Shown piece after piece: positions 35,965 to 47,585 of a stretch of 64,000 nt of DNA (positions within the stretch are counted from its first letter, which is position 1; each line of letters starts with the position of its first letter). A program made the translations under genes and the position numbers. The DNA is from Arbacia lixula (lineage: Eukaryota > Echinodermata > Echinoidea > Arbacioida > Arbaciidae). The stretch covers positions 1,953,306 to 2,017,305 of the forward strand of contig OZ022597.1 of assembly GCA_963669155.1 (NCBI GenBank). Direction: 5' to 3'. The notes beneath the pieces are model-generated. The model worked only from the letters and a program-made list of their open reading frames with translations. It was not told where the DNA came from and did no database searches.

Positions 35965-36240
35965 GTTGCATCTGGCTCCTTTGAACGCCCTATCATAAAT
36001 GTCAAAAAAACGTCATTTTGGTAAAAGAATGCTGTAAATAAAACAGCATTTCTGTCTAACATCGATCGATGCTTGGTTCCGACTAGTCAGTCTTTGCTAT
36101 TTCGTTGGATCTGGTGAGGTCGCACCTGGCTCTAGCTCGGAACGCCCTAACTTAGATGTAAAAAAAAAAAAACTTCACTTCAGTAAAATAATGTCACAAA
36201 TGAAACGGCATTTCTGTCTAAGACCAATGCCTGGTTTTGA
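35965..36240. repeat. Diverged ~155-bp tandem duplication
   Basis: The segment from CTGGCTC through GAACGCCCTA, TAAAATAATG-like and ACGGCATTTCTGTCTAA to ATGCCTGGTT occurs at about 35968-36080 and again at 36124-36238. Confidence 0.75.
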
Positions 36241-37304
36241 AACCGTGGAAAGAAATATTGATGGACCGTAAATTCGGTAAGGAATGACGGCGTTTGATGG
36301 CCAGCGCAAAGTCATGTCAATGATGTCTCTCATCCTATATCTCTCCGTGTCACTCTCTCCATGTGTGAACATGTATGTACGAAATGATAAAAAAATAATT
36401 CAGTTCTTTATCCACTTAACAAACAAGACAAACATATTTTCATGAACAATGAATTAAAGGTATCACCAGAATGCCGACGGATTGTAAGGCGTGATGAACT
36501 TCAACATGTTCAATACACATTAAATATACAGTAAAGGTAGTGACCGGCAGTAAGAACAACTGGTGTACACGAAATACGTACTTTAAAAATACATCAAAGA
36601 AGAACTTATATACAAACACGAAACACCCAACAGAAGAACAAACCAAAACATAAACACATGATTAACAGTTAAGACAACAGACAGTAGAGTCAACAGTTTG
36701 TAATATCGAAATGTCAAATATAATGCACCTATACTCTTCCCCACCCACGCCTCGTGGACAACTCTAACTGTAACAAAATTATATTATGTGGCTACGCACC
36801 GCCCAAGCAAGGTCGAAAAACCTCCGCTCGCTCTAATCATGCCGATAGTATGAGAGTGATGATAACGTCATTGCAGATGTTCATGTTGTATTTGTGTGTT
36901 TGTTTGTGTCTTTCTTTCTATCTGTCTCTTTGGATAATGACAAGCTCCATCCGCGTGGCAGCATCACCATGCCACATTCTCCAACGTTGGTCTCAGGCCA
37001 AGGGAGTATTAAGAAGACACGGGCGACCAAAACCTCTTCAAAATCTAGCGATCGCTCTTATTTCGCTTGAAGTCAGTTTCTAGTTCTATTATTCGGAGAG
37101 AAGCTCTTCTTCCATTTTCCGTGGTTTTTACACTCTTGTTTTCTTTGAACTGCAAAGGGGAAACCCTGTCTTTTAAAGTTAATGATCATATTATGCTCAA
37201 ATCTTGACATTCAATCATACAGATATTTTATGTTTTGTTTGTCGTTTGTGTTTTTATGTTCGTCTTGTTGATATTCGTTATTCATCACCTCAATCTACTT
37301 CTGT
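36241..37304. other. Upstream region of the acyltransferase gene
   Basis: No upstream coding exon was found. Because the first recognised exon follows a splice acceptor, an untranslated leader exon and the promoter should lie here or further left, but I cannot place them. Confidence 0.4.
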
Positions 37305-37321
37305 TCCTCCATTTTCTTCAG
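37305..37321 (+). promoter_or_regulatory. Splice acceptor before the first coding exon
   Basis: CCTCCATTTTCTTCAG is a good polypyrimidine-AG acceptor. The bases that follow begin ATGTGA, which would be a two-codon upstream ORF in the leader, 20 bases before the true start at 37342. Confidence 0.5.
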
Positions 37322-37341
37322 ATGTGACCAAAGAACGCCCC

Positions 37342-38835
37342 ATGGACTCCGAGACCACAGGGGGAGGCTCACATAGATCTAGCTCAAAATACGTGACGTC
37401 ATTCTTCACCCGCTGCGCCATCCTGATTGTCTCGGTGCTATGGGTCTTCGTGAGCATTCCCGTCCTCGCCGTCGTACTCGTGGTCGCGATCGTCTTCTGG
37501 ACTGCTCGCCGCGCCAACATCTGCTGCTTTCACGTGCTCGGCGGCTGCCCGGAATTCCTCACGACCACGGAGCTCTTCTGGTTCTACGAAAGCAAAGGAG
37601 CGCCATCCAACGTTCAGTGCCTTATCCAGCTGGAAGACAACGTGAGTCTGAAGACGGTTCGCGACCTGATCTCGAGTAAAATCCTAAACATCGGAAACTG
37701 CCAGAGGGCGTGGTTCTATCCGAGGTTAAGGAAGCGGCTAGTCCAGACCTGGATATCGTGCGCATGGTATCCGGACCGACATTTCGCGTTGGAAAACCAT
37801 GTGAGCGAAGTGATGGAGAGGTTTAAATCAGAAGGAGATATCGAAAAACACATCGCTCAAATGAGCCGGAAAGACCTTGAGCTCGACAGTCCGTTGTGGG
37901 ATTTACAATTGTTGCATGCTGGTTGGGAGAGCATCACATACTTACTCGTGAGGACCCATCCTTGTTTTGCGGATGGGAACGCCCTGGTTGGACTCTTATG
38001 CCAGTCGTTATGTGATAATGTGACGGAGCACACTCCGCCGTCAGGGGAGCAGAACTCTACACACCCTCTGGTGAGCCTAGTCAGCGGTGTGCTGTTCGGA
38101 CCGATTCTCTTCGCTTATTTCCACATGATCAATAAAAGAAATCATCACGGCGTCTTCCAACGCGCACTCCCCGGGAGCGGACAATACTCCATTGCCTGGT
38201 CGCGGCCCATCAGCTTTCAGAAGATCGCCGATAGCAGGACGGTGGCGAACTGTTCCGTGTCAGATTTTGCGCTGTGCGCGGCCGCTGGGGCCATCCGGAC
38301 CGCGCTCGTTCAGGCGAATGCCTCTCCCATCCAGGACACACTCGTAGCGGACCTCCTGTACAGCTTCCAGCCTTGCAATGACGCCTGCACGATCAGCTGC
38401 TCTTCCCAAGTGCCTTGGAGCGCCCGCTACGGCAGGATGCCAGTTCAGGTACCCCTCGGCACAGAGGGACTCATCCCCAGGCTCTGGGACACCCTGAACA
38501 CGACACGGACCCTGCAGCAGTACTCCGCAAGATCCATCTCCTCTGGGCTTTTCCAAATCTTTATGTTAGTCTTTCCTGCGAACTTCGCTGCCAGAGTGCT
38601 TTCTCGGACACTATGCAGTGGGGTGTGTACCGTCAGCAACTTAGCCGGACCACGAACACCCTTGGGCATTGGCGGGGTAGGAGTTTCGGGGATAGCGTAC
38701 TGGTTTCCGCCGGGAAAGAACGCGTTGCTCAGCGTATCCACTATGACTCTTTGTAAGGATTTTCGCGTTGGAATAATGGTGGATAACTGTCTTAACATGA
38801 AGGCGTCTACATTGGCCGAGGAATTTGCTACACAG
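37342..38835 (+). CDS. WSD acyltransferase coding exon 1 (residues 1-498)
   Basis: It encodes the membrane anchor and nearly the whole catalytic fold. It ends at CACAG|GTATGT after Gln498. The open frame runs on past the donor to 38985, but those codons look like intron and the next two exons continue the family fold and phase. Codon use is GC-richer than the surrounding DNA. Confidence 0.88.
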
Positions 38836-41598
38836 GTATGTAGGAACCCGTCACGGTGCAAGATGTTTTTGATGACGCGGAGTCTTCGAGGAAGATACGC
38901 GTCTCATGAATCGGAATCGCCACTAAATTTATTTTCTTTGTTTGTAAGATTGTTTCCTCTCGTTACTGTTGGTACGCAAGTGTAAACAAACCAAACATTT
39001 CAATGTTTTGGTGATAAAATAGATGATAAAAAAATAATCAGTTTATTTTCAAGTTGATTCAACTCTGTTCTGATGAATTTTGTGGGGCTCTTATAGATAC
39101 CTTAAAAATCAACAGCCCTGGTGTAAACTCTTACGCTGAGACTTTTCCTCCCTTAACACCAAGACAAGATTAATCTAACACCATTTCTAGGCGTTTGATA
39201 AACGCTTCTTTGGTGTTATATCAACACCCTAAAAGTGCTGATATTAAGCACCATTCACATTATCTAAAGAGCCCAAAAGGAGCCAGTCCTAGTTAAACCT
39301 TAAAGTGATAGTTCACCTTAAAATCCAGTTGGTTTCAATAAAAGCAGACACGTGAAAACTACATAGTAATGACGGTTTGATGAAAATCCGTCAAAGGATT
39401 AGCAAGTTATGATGTTTTAAAGTTTTAACTTTGTGACGTCACGTGCTAGGTGCTTTCCCATATGTTGTGTGTACATTTTTTGGGGAAAATGTTCTCAATA
39501 TGTCAATATTCTCAAAAAGATATGTATCCTTTTGCATGTACATTTACCTCTATACCTCACATACCTCTATGCAAAATATACATTGCGTTGTAAAAAAAAA
39601 AACAACAACAGAAAAGAGCAATTTATGGAATAATACAGCACACAACATATGGGAGAGCACCTCGCACGTGACGTCACAAAATTGACATTTCAAGTGATCA
39701 TAACTTTCATATCCTTCGACGGATTTTCGTCAAACCTTCACTAATTATGTTTCTTCCATGTTCCTGCTTTTATTGACACCAACTTATCTTCAGGGTGAAC
39801 TTTCCCTTTAACGTGTCATTTGTGGATTAAACCACCATATGATACACACTAGTTCCATTAAGAAGCATTTTGTCTGGTTCAAGTTTTAAGCCGATTATGA
39901 AGTTTGTGAACATGTAGGTATTCTTTTCTTTCTTTTTTTTTCTGTAGATTGACACACTAGTTGCATTTCTCGCTCATCGTCACGTGCGTCGGAAATCGAG
40001 GTCGAGGAAGAACGATGACTTCGAAGACATTGATGAATTCGTAAGTCTGATAGAGGCACATGGTCAGAGATGCATGTTGCTTCGAGATGTATGTACACAC
40101 GCACACACATACACGCACACACACAAACACACACACACAGTCACACCATGGTAGGGTCCATGGTCACACGCACACGCAATCCCTCTGCCATGCATGTTTT
40201 GTCTGTGCTTCTGTTTTTGTTATTTTTGGTTCTCATTCTCATGTTGTGATTATATCGTGGAGCGTTTAACCTAACACTTTCTCGGCATCCAGGAATAGAC
40301 GATAGCACGAAGTTATTGCAGTTTAACAACAGGGTAGCCATTTTCAGGTCACTTTAATAACTTTTGTTTAAAAAAAAAGAACGGAAAATCATTTTAAAAA
40401 AAATAAAAATACTGACCACCCCCCCCCCCCTCAATAAAATAACTGGAAAGTGAATTATATTGATCTTGAGATTTTGAGTAGATTTTGGTTGGGTCGTCCA
40501 AAACATCCGCGGTTCATGTAGTTTAAGGACGGAGACCGTAATCAGTACACACCGCAGTTTTCTGCTCTGAATGGTTGAATTGTCAGTCAGTGGTACGTTG
40601 TCCGCGATATAAATGCGAGCAGTGTTTTCAGTACGAGCATTGCGCCGCTGACCGCTGCAATACAGTGTATACATATGTATGAATGTAAACTATGGTCTGG
40701 GCTTTTCAAACGTAAACAAGGAGAGTCGTTCACTTTTCCTGAAATGTCCGTGACGCTATGACTGTGAGATTCCATACAGGTTATATGTATAGTGCTGCCG
40801 AGTTTCAGGACACTTGCAAAAGCTACATAATGCTCATTCTAATAAAGATTTTGTTGCTTCGGCCTTTTTACAAAAATATAATGTATAATTTGGCAAAACA
40901 ATAGCACAGTGACGTGTACAGATCAAATGAAATGTTGAGTACTTCTTTTTTGCTTTGTGCAGGATGATTATCCGGAGAACGAAAGGGAGCGGAGCTTCAA
41001 TGACGAAATTTGTCGGCCGTGTTGGTCGCAACGAGATTCGGCCATCCTCGAAGACGAATGCGAGATCCCGAACACTAGTCGAAGCTTCCCGAACACGAGC
41101 CGGAGCGTCCCGAACATAAGCCGAAGCGATGCCGGCTCCCCCGCCCAACCCGCCGCCAACTTTGCGAAAACTTCGGCGTCTACCGGACGCACAAGCCCGC
41201 TATTCGTCAAAACGAACAACTCGCGCGATCCGAACATGGCAAAGATGTCAACCACATCGTCGTCGCACCAAGACGACCTCGTCGTCCACACACTCAACGA
41301 GGAATGTAACCACAGTAACTCAGGTCAGACCAATAACAGCTATGATGACGGCGAGGATGGTGCGCAGGGTGATGGGCATGCACAGTGTGCAGCTGCAAAC
41401 TTGAACACCGGGAATAACTTATCGTGCCGGGGCCACATGGGCCGAGATGACCACGCCGCGACCAACCCTCGTCGTGAGAGCCACGGCATGACTGTCATTG
41501 CGTCAGTTGCTGTCAGCGTGCTCGACATCGAACGGACGTTCGAATTCTCACCGTGTGTCGAGCGACGGGGTAGTAGCCACGTGGTCGCCGATGTTTGA
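37342..41598 (+). CDS. WSD-family O-acyltransferase (wax ester synthase/DGAT-like), 3 exons
   Basis: Exons 37342-38835, 39948-40040 and 40963-41598 join in phase 0 at GT/AG borders to give 740 residues. Start ATG 37342 (CCCCATGG) is the first ATG in frame after the acceptor; the frame to its left is only open from a TTG. Residues 25-54 form one long hydrophobic anchor. Residues about 60-510 carry the WSD signature: SPLWDLQLL (183-191), the acyltransferase motif at 206-212, and VSNLAGPR (431-438) with the following Gly-rich, Leu-Ser-Val-Ser segment of the C-terminal domain. The family moves acyl groups from acyl-CoA to fatty alcohols or diacylglycerol, usually at the ER. The motif reads HPCFADG, not HHxxxDG, so the second His is Pro and activity is uncertain. 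A 211-residue hydrophilic tail is extra compared with typical 450-500-residue members. Confidence 0.9.
39298..39811. mobile_element. AGTTCACC-family element in acyltransferase intron 1
   Basis: It begins AAAGTGATAGTTCACCTTAA and ends TTCAGGGTGAACTTTCCCTTTAA-like, an inverted pair. The internal order is as in the other copies (CCGTCAAAGGAT, TGACGTCACGTGC, GAGCAATTTATGGAAT). This is the most complete copy in the window. Confidence 0.82.
39948..40040 (+). CDS. WSD acyltransferase coding exon 2 (residues 499-529)
   Basis: 93 bases between TTTTTCTGTAG and GTAAGT. It encodes IDTLVAFLAHRHVRR, the last amphipathic helix of the WSD fold, then a basic KSRSRK stretch and an acidic DDFEDIDEF end. Phase 0 on both sides. 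Confidence 0.85.
40090..40140. repeat. (CA)n microsatellite in acyltransferase intron 2
   Basis: Imperfect CA repeat just past the exon 2 donor. Confidence 0.9.
40963..41598 (+). CDS. WSD acyltransferase coding exon 3 (residues 530-740), low-complexity tail
   Basis: The acceptor is TTTTTTGCTTTGTGCAG. The 211-residue tail is Ser-, Asn- and Asp-rich and probably disordered. It has three PN-x-SRS repeats (residues about 566-585) and no domain I recognise. The stop is TGA at 41596-41598. No close AATAAA follows; the nearest clear one is near 42718. Confidence 0.82.
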   Translation, partial: DDYPENERERSFNDEICRPCWSQRDSAILEDECEIPNTSRSFPNTSRSVPNISRSDAGSPAQPAANFAKTSASTGRTSPLFVKTNNSRDPNMAKMSTTSSSHQDDLVVHTLNEECNHSNSGQTNNSYDDGEDGAQGDGHAQCAAANLNTGNNLSCRGHMGRDDHAATNPRRESHGMTVIASVAVSVLDIERTFEFSPCVERRGSSHVVADV

Positions 41599-41973
41599 AC
41601 TGTTACGTGTCACTGCGGCATGTTCGCATCAGTAATACATATAAACCCATCAGTATGGTTGTGAACAACTTTACTTCTGTAATCCTGACGATATACAATA
41701 CAATTATCATGATGATATAGTATTTTTCGTATAAACACATATAAATAGTATTTTTCATAAAGTAGATACCAATATAATGTTTGAATATTACAAGCATGAT
41801 ACCAAGAGTGTTTGGTTTAACAATGTATCGATTATTTTTTTAGTTAATAACTGTAATGATATCAGCGTCATCGCCAGTAGTGTCAAATCAAACACTTCAA
41901 CGCCAACGTTGTAACATGCAAAACGTTCTTGGTATCTATCCACGACGACATCTGCAGGCTTACATGCATGTAC

Positions 41974-42300
41974 TTAAAGGAATAGTTCACCCGGAAATTC
42001 TAATGGTCACAATAGAAGCAGACACATGAAAGAAACATATAAGTGAAGGATTGATGAAAATCCGTCAAAGGATAAGAAAGTTATGATCTTTTAAAATTTT
42101 AGAGAGGTGCTCTCTGATATGTTGTGTACACTTTTTTTTTCCAAAGTTGAATATTCTCAAAAAGATGTGCGTCACTTACCCGTGCATTTGATACATCATA
42201 AGAACTGTTTTTACTCACATACCTGTATGAAAGAAAAAAAATCATTCCGTTGTAAAAAAAAAACCCAGAAAAGAACAATTTATGGAATTAAATTGCAGTA
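41974..42300. mobile_element. AGTTCACCC-family element, left part
   Basis: It begins AAAGGAATAGTTCACCCGG and contains the family words CCGTCAAAGGATAAGAAAG and GAACAATTTATGGAAT, then is lost before the right end. It lies about 380 bases past the acyltransferase stop. Confidence 0.75.
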
Positions 42301-42842
42301 CTTGGTGACTCGGTTACGATTGTGTTACATCTTGTAGCGATAGTGGATTGACAACTCAGGAAGCTCACACAGCTGGGAGGCCCCAGACAGGAACATTAAT
42401 CAAAGAGCAATATCAAGCAATACGATGTATTGCAAGAACAAAACAAAAAGTAATTATAGTATCGTATGACAATATGTCATTTTTGTTAGTACAATTTCCT
42501 CTCACGAGTTACCTAGGAATACTCAGCCCAACAATTTAAAAATGTGCCGTTTTATAACACTGTCTTCAACTAGGAGGCTGAGATCCAATACTATGTAGCG
42601 CGGCGTACCAAAAAGACATTGTATTCAAATCCAAAACAACTTTTATCCTGACTGACCAGTAACCATGGCAACGATTACATGTGATTTGAACCCCAGACTA
42701 TGTAGCGTGACTTGCCAATAAAGCTTTTTCATCGTAATGTATTCAAAATCCAATGTCATTCTGACTGCCCAGTAACCAGGGTAATAAATCTGAATAAATC
42801 TACAATGATGTGCATACAAATAAAATGGGTGACAATTGAAAT
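42301..42842. other. Intergenic, nothing recognised
   Basis: The segments near 42580-42690 and 42690-42790 resemble each other (CTATGTAGCG, then TGACCAGTAACC or TGCCCAGTAACC), a weak ~110-bp tandem duplication. Confidence 0.45.
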
Positions 42843-43080
42843 GAAGTTAAGGGGAAAGTTGTGAATACATTACGGAAATGGTCTATTGTTGACTTCCGTA
42901 CACTCCGTTGGAATTTATGGCATTTTGACTTTTCTGACGTTACTGGAGGTGTGCGGGTTTTTTTTTCAAATTTTCGTCAAAACGAAACTTTATAGCGGCA
43001 AACAAATGTGAAATTCGTTTTCAGTGGATAATTTCACAGAGATGAGTGGAAACTTATTTTCCTAACTTAGTAACATATTA
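42843..43080. mobile_element. Right part of the 17.4-kb inverted-repeat family
   Basis: The order GGGGAAAGTTGTGAATAC, ATTTTCGTCAAAACG, GTGGATAATTTCACAGAG, TTCCTAACTTAGTAAC matches the right half of 17377-17937. A matching end fragment is found at 43360-43395. Confidence 0.75.
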
Positions 43081-43828
43081 ATGTGAACAACATGAAAAAT
43101 AAATCCATTGTTTTTATCGATCGTTTTCTAATGGTGTGCATATGGGCTACACTTAGCTACAATCGAATTTTATTAACGAAGTAATTGTAACTGTGCAATA
43201 TTGATACAGTTAACTTGCAATTCTTTGTCTCAAGTCATGAACGTTTATTGTCTAAGGCAAAGCATCAGAGAGGCTACATTTGAACTGTAGTTACACTCTT
43301 CATGGTCCTAGCGAAATTCAAATTTGGTTGAATCGTAATAATTTTGTTAGGCTTAAAGGGTTACTTATTTTTCTAATTTTGTAACCCTTTAAGATGATTA
43401 GCTTTACAAAGCGTGTTAAAATTGTTGTTAAATACAAAGGTATCTACACTGTATAAATCAGAATTGTTATTATGAGTTTCTTGCTGTGGGTCACTTATTC
43501 ACAGAGTCAAATGGGTATGTCACTCGATCGTTGTACTAGACACCAAAATGTAGTGATGTATGGACACTGTATGAATACTGTACATGTAAATATATGAAAA
43601 TATATAAATCATTTTAATACACTTATCTATGTGAATACATAGATACATTATATATGATGCGTATAATATAGGACAATGTGTAACTTCCTAGAGTGAATTT
43701 AACTTTTCTATTGAGAGATTAGATATTAAATTATTTCAGTACCAAGTTAATAATGATCCTTTTGCCTTCTTTTCGTCAATACGTTTATGATCTAAGTTGT
43801 GGCGAGTGCTCTGTTTGGTTTTGTTTAC
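43081..43828. other. Intergenic, nothing recognised
   Basis: AT-rich; no coding segment. Confidence 0.4.
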
Positions 43829-43883
43829 CCCCACCACCACCACCACCACCACCACCACCACCATCACCACCACCACCACCACC
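43829..43883. repeat. (CCA)n trinucleotide repeat
   Basis: About 18 CAC/CCA units with one CAT change. The poly-His and poly-Val frames come from it. Confidence 0.95.
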
Positions 43884-44336
43884 CCAATCCTATTCATGTG
43901 GTTGATGCCAAAATGTTCCTTACTTCGAATATACACATTTCGGGTATCTGGGGGCGTGTTACACTGAAAGTAATGTTGTGTTAATTCAAAAATTAACTTT
44001 TTCAATCATAACTCGTAACACATCATCGTTGAGCAATGGAAAGACCAAAATCAACTGAATATAATATTAGAATGGAAAAATAATGTTTTTTAAAACTGTA
44101 TGACAGAAGGCACTTTCCATCGGGTTTTGACACAAAACCACAACAACGAGTCGAATTTGGGATGACATCATCAGGAAAAAATGATATGAAGTTGCGCTGG
44201 TCGTTGTGATTTTTGTCTTAATAAGTTGTACGAGACTACAAAAAAGAAGTAATGAAATCTTGCAGCGATATCTTTTCGCGTTTCAGAATGGTTGAGCAGA
44301 AGCTGGAGGGAGGACCATAATTTGTGTAACCCCCAC
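43884..44336. other. Intergenic, nothing recognised
   Basis: No coding segment or clear repeat. Confidence 0.4.
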
Positions 44337-44453
44337 GCCCCCCCCCCCCCCCCCACCACCACCACCACTTTCCGTCCTGATAAGTGTTAAATGAATTACC
44401 CGGTAATAGAAAGGATGAGGCAGTAAGGAATGGAGACAGATATAAAAAAGGGG

Positions 44454-44517
<64 letters not shown>

Positions 44518-44523
44518 GAGAGA

Positions 44524-44581
<58 letters not shown>

Positions 44582-44618
44582 CAAAGAGAGAGACAGACAG
44601 AGAATGAGAGAGAGAGAG

Positions 44619-44669
<51 letters not shown>

Positions 44670-44700
44670 AGAAGAGGGAGAGAAAGAGAAAGAGAGAGGG
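44337..44700. repeat. Poly-C, (CCA)n and long (GA)n block
   Basis: A C run and CCA units at 44337-44369, then about 245 bp of GA repeat from 44457. Confidence 0.95.
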
Positions 44701-44768
44701 GGATATCAATTTAAGTGGTTCGAATTGCTCACTTTACATGGTACACAGTAGTACATGAAGTACACAAG

Positions 44769-44926
44769 GGCCCTGTCGCATAAAACGTACTATTGATGTT
44801 ACTCTGCTACCAATGGCAATTTCTATGGAAACCTTGAACTTGATTGGTTGACAAGCTATGTTTGTAGTTACTATTGATGGCAGAGTTACCATTACATGTA
44901 ATGGTAAGTTTTATGCAACAGGGCCT
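44769..44926. mobile_element. GGCCCTGTTGCATAAAA-family MITE, 158 bp
   Basis: The inverted ends GGCCCTGTCGCATAAAAC and GTTTTATGCAACAGGGCC enclose inverted TACTATTGATG and ATGGTAA-type words. A relative lies at 57274-57435. Confidence 0.85.
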
Positions 44927-45360
44927 AGATCATACTCGAATTCACATACTGACTCCAGATTCGTTTCAGATTTAATTTCTATATATTAATTTTATTTGTC
45001 AAAAGGAGCATGAAGATTGCATACAATAGACTAAACACATATATAGGCAATTCGTACATGTAATTCACATTGTGCACACATCAGTTTAGACTGCCAGTGT
45101 GCTTACAATTGAAACGGACAGATCACAACAATGGCAAAAAGCTGTAAATATAAACAGAACAAAATACATGTATATATCATAAAGATTGGCACAAGTTCAG
45201 CAAGCAGGCAAGCATTTGCAATTGACAGAATGTTAAAACATGGTAGGGCCTGTGAAAAGATACAGATGTATTAAAAAACACCGGTTATAGTATTGCTTTG
45301 ATCTATATCAGACAATATCTAGCCTGTGCATTGCATGAACGTGTATGGTCTTGCTTTGAT
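44927..45360. other. Intergenic, nothing recognised
   Basis: AT-rich; ends with the target duplication of the next element. Confidence 0.4.
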
Positions 45361-46075
45361 CAGGGATGTGTTAGGAAGAAGGAACAACTCGAGCTTAATA
45401 TATTCAAACATCTGTATGGATACTAAAGTGTGCTAACGAATGTCAAAAGCATTCCACAATCACTACAATGCTTTGATGTCCCATGCGCGCCACCGACATT
45501 AAGCTGTAGTTAACTTGGAAAGCAATATCTTTAATTCCCTATTTTGTCTCTCGAAGCTGTGTTTCTTATCACATCATTTTGCAATTTTCAAGAAAGTTAC
45601 GGGCAACACCACTAAAGATCCTGTACTCGGTTTTCTTCTAAATAATTGTTGAATGATGCACGAACGGAGATATAAGATAATATTCTTACTAACACAAATA
45701 ACAAATTTCTGCACTTTCCGCTGATTTCCGCAAATGTGGGATTCAATCATTATCAAAATCATATCCTAAGCTGTTTATTTCCATTAACAGAGTTTGCGTG
45801 CATTTGCGTGCAGCTGAGATACTTTACTAAAAAAAAAATGTTCGCTGATATCTCTTTTCTTCACAAAAGTATTGATACAATCCAACAGAACTGAACAAGC
45901 GAAATAAGACTCTACATTTCTTTTGTTCTCTCTGAGAAACCGTTGCTACACAATCCTGTTCGTTATTGTTAAAACACCTCAAAAGCACACGCTGAGACCA
46001 CATAATTTTTCGGCGGTGGCACGCATGGGTTCGAAGAAAGAAAGTTGTTTCAAATCCTCCCATAACACATCCCTG
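45361..46075 (+). mobile_element. CAGGGATG-family transposon, 715 bp
   Basis: It begins CAGGGATGTGTTAGGAAG and ends CCCATAACACATCCCTG. CTTTGAT flanks both ends (45354-45360 and 46076-46082), a perfect 7-bp duplication. Along its length it matches the copies at 12472 and 28603. Confidence 0.9.
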
Positions 46076-46111
46076 CTTTGATCTAGATCAGACAAGTTTT
46101 TAGTTCCACTC

Positions 46112-46353
46112 TACCCTACTCTGACAAAAGAAAGCAAGTAACAAAGCTGAATTTTCGTGTAAATGAGCAAAATGTGACAGTCATTTGCAATTGCATCAAT
46201 GCAATACCACATCATGTTAGATGGAATATCTCACATGAATATTCGTTTTTCAGATTTTGTCTGTATGTAAAGAAAGCTGGGTACAATCTAAAATAATGAA
46301 AAACTCAGGTTTCAGTGATTTGTCACTTGTTTCCTTTTGTAAAATAGGGCAGC
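46112..46353. mobile_element. CTGCCCTACTCTGAC-family MITE, copy 3
   Basis: Ends ACCCTACTCTGACAAAAG and CCTTTTGTAAAATAGGGCAG. The internal words GAGCAAAATGTG and GGGTACAATCTA are shared with copy 1. Confidence 0.8.
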
Positions 46354-47188
46354 ACTGTACAGGCACAAGGACAGATATTTAGAAGAGCTTCCAATTTCTT
46401 TGTGGTGGAGAAAAAAAGGCATTTATAGCAAATCATTCACAAAAACTGACATCAAAGCTGAGTAACAAATAAATAATACACGTATACTAATACACTTTTG
46501 TGTTAGAATGTATTTCAGTGCTTAATTCATCTATTGGCACACTTCTTTAATGAGTCATACTGTGCAACCTTAAAACAACTCCTGATCCTGCCTGTACACA
46601 GGCTGGCCTTTTTTTTCCACTCAGACACTGAGCAGGATGACTCCCATACAATTTTCTGTTTGTACAATAATAAACTTTGAATACGGTACAGGACAAAATT
46701 AAGCCACACCATTTTCGTGACTGCAGTTTCATGACAAATTTTGACATCCTTACTGGTCCAGGGTTCACACCGTCAGAAAATCTAATCATGACGGATGGGT
46801 TAAGAAATGCGACCCCATGAAGCAATGGAGAAACCCAGAATGGATTTTAGGGCCAGTGATTAAAGCATCTTAGAAATTCATGACTTATCTCAAAAACTTT
46901 CACCCAAGGAGTTTCTCTGAAGGATAATTCCACTATCCCATCTATAATCAGTCAAAATCATTTCAGAGAAGCTTGCAGCCATGAGTCGACAAAACAAAAA
47001 GGAGTGTATATATGAGTTGTGCAAACATTCACTTTACATTTTATATCGCAATACTTTTGGCAAGGACTGACACTTAATCAATAGGATCCATGTTCTCCTA
47101 TTGTACTCAAGAAAACAGATGGTCACGCTACCCCTCCTACCCCTTCTACCCCCTTCTATTGGTGTCCCTGGTGGGATATGTGAAGGCT
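46354..47188. other. Region downstream of TRMT10B, nothing recognised
   Basis: The minus-strand frames at 46527-46825 are open for up to 92 codons but have no family features. Confidence 0.4.
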
Positions 47189-47283
47189 ACTGTATACGCC
47201 ATATATTTTTATTTTCGCAAATTTCACAAGTCGGGTACTCTTCGCAAATTGATAAACACATGAAATTATGAATATGACGTACA
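47189..47283. mobile_element. TACTGTATACGCCATATATTT element, left fragment
   Basis: It shares its left end and the ATTTTCGCAAATT, CATGAAATTATGA order with the complete copies at 52854-53045 and 59883-60090. The element carries the only close polyadenylation signal of the methyltransferase gene. Confidence 0.7.
47208..47213 (-). promoter_or_regulatory. AATAAA signal candidate for TRMT10B
   Basis: Read on the minus strand, AATAAA lies about 307 bases past the stop codon, just beyond the 66-bp tandem copies and inside a transposon fragment. Confidence 0.4.
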
Positions 47284-47296
47284 CACGCACATGTAC

Positions 47297-47585
47297 TATC
47301 GAATCCTGCCAAGGCCGCTGTCATCTTTAGATAAAGCCCTTACACTTTGGGACCGCAGGGACTATTTGAATCCTGCCAGGGTCACTGTCATCTTTCGATA
47401 AATCCCTTACACATTAGGACAGCACGGACGAACGACACCTCCTAGGGTTGGTGTCATCTTTGGATAAATCCCTTTCACTTTGGGAAGACAGGGACTATCG
47501 AATCCTGCCAGGGTTGATGTCATCTTTGGATAAATCCCTTGCGCTTTGGGACAGCAGAGATGATGGACTCCTCCCAATTGCCAGT
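47297..47585 (-). repeat. 66-bp tandem repeat that includes the end of the TRMT10B CDS
   Basis: Four copies are marked by TCATCTTTNGATAAA at 47321, 47388, 47454 and 47520, spaced 67, 66 and 66 bases. The copy at 47520-47585 is the coding end of the methyltransferase; the others lie in its 3' UTR. In minus sense each unit keeps a CTGGCA or similar start, a CCCAAAG box and AGGGATTTATCCAAAGATGAC. Confidence 0.9.

Noticed and set aside
37204..37341. 46-codon upstream extension of the acyltransferase frame
   Set aside because: It opens with TTG, not ATG, and contains a clear splice acceptor at 37321. The first in-frame ATG with a good context is 37342.
38836..38985. Continuation of the acyltransferase first exon to the stop at 38985
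   Set aside because: A GTATGT donor at 38836 and two in-phase downstream exons that continue the family fold make this intron sequence.
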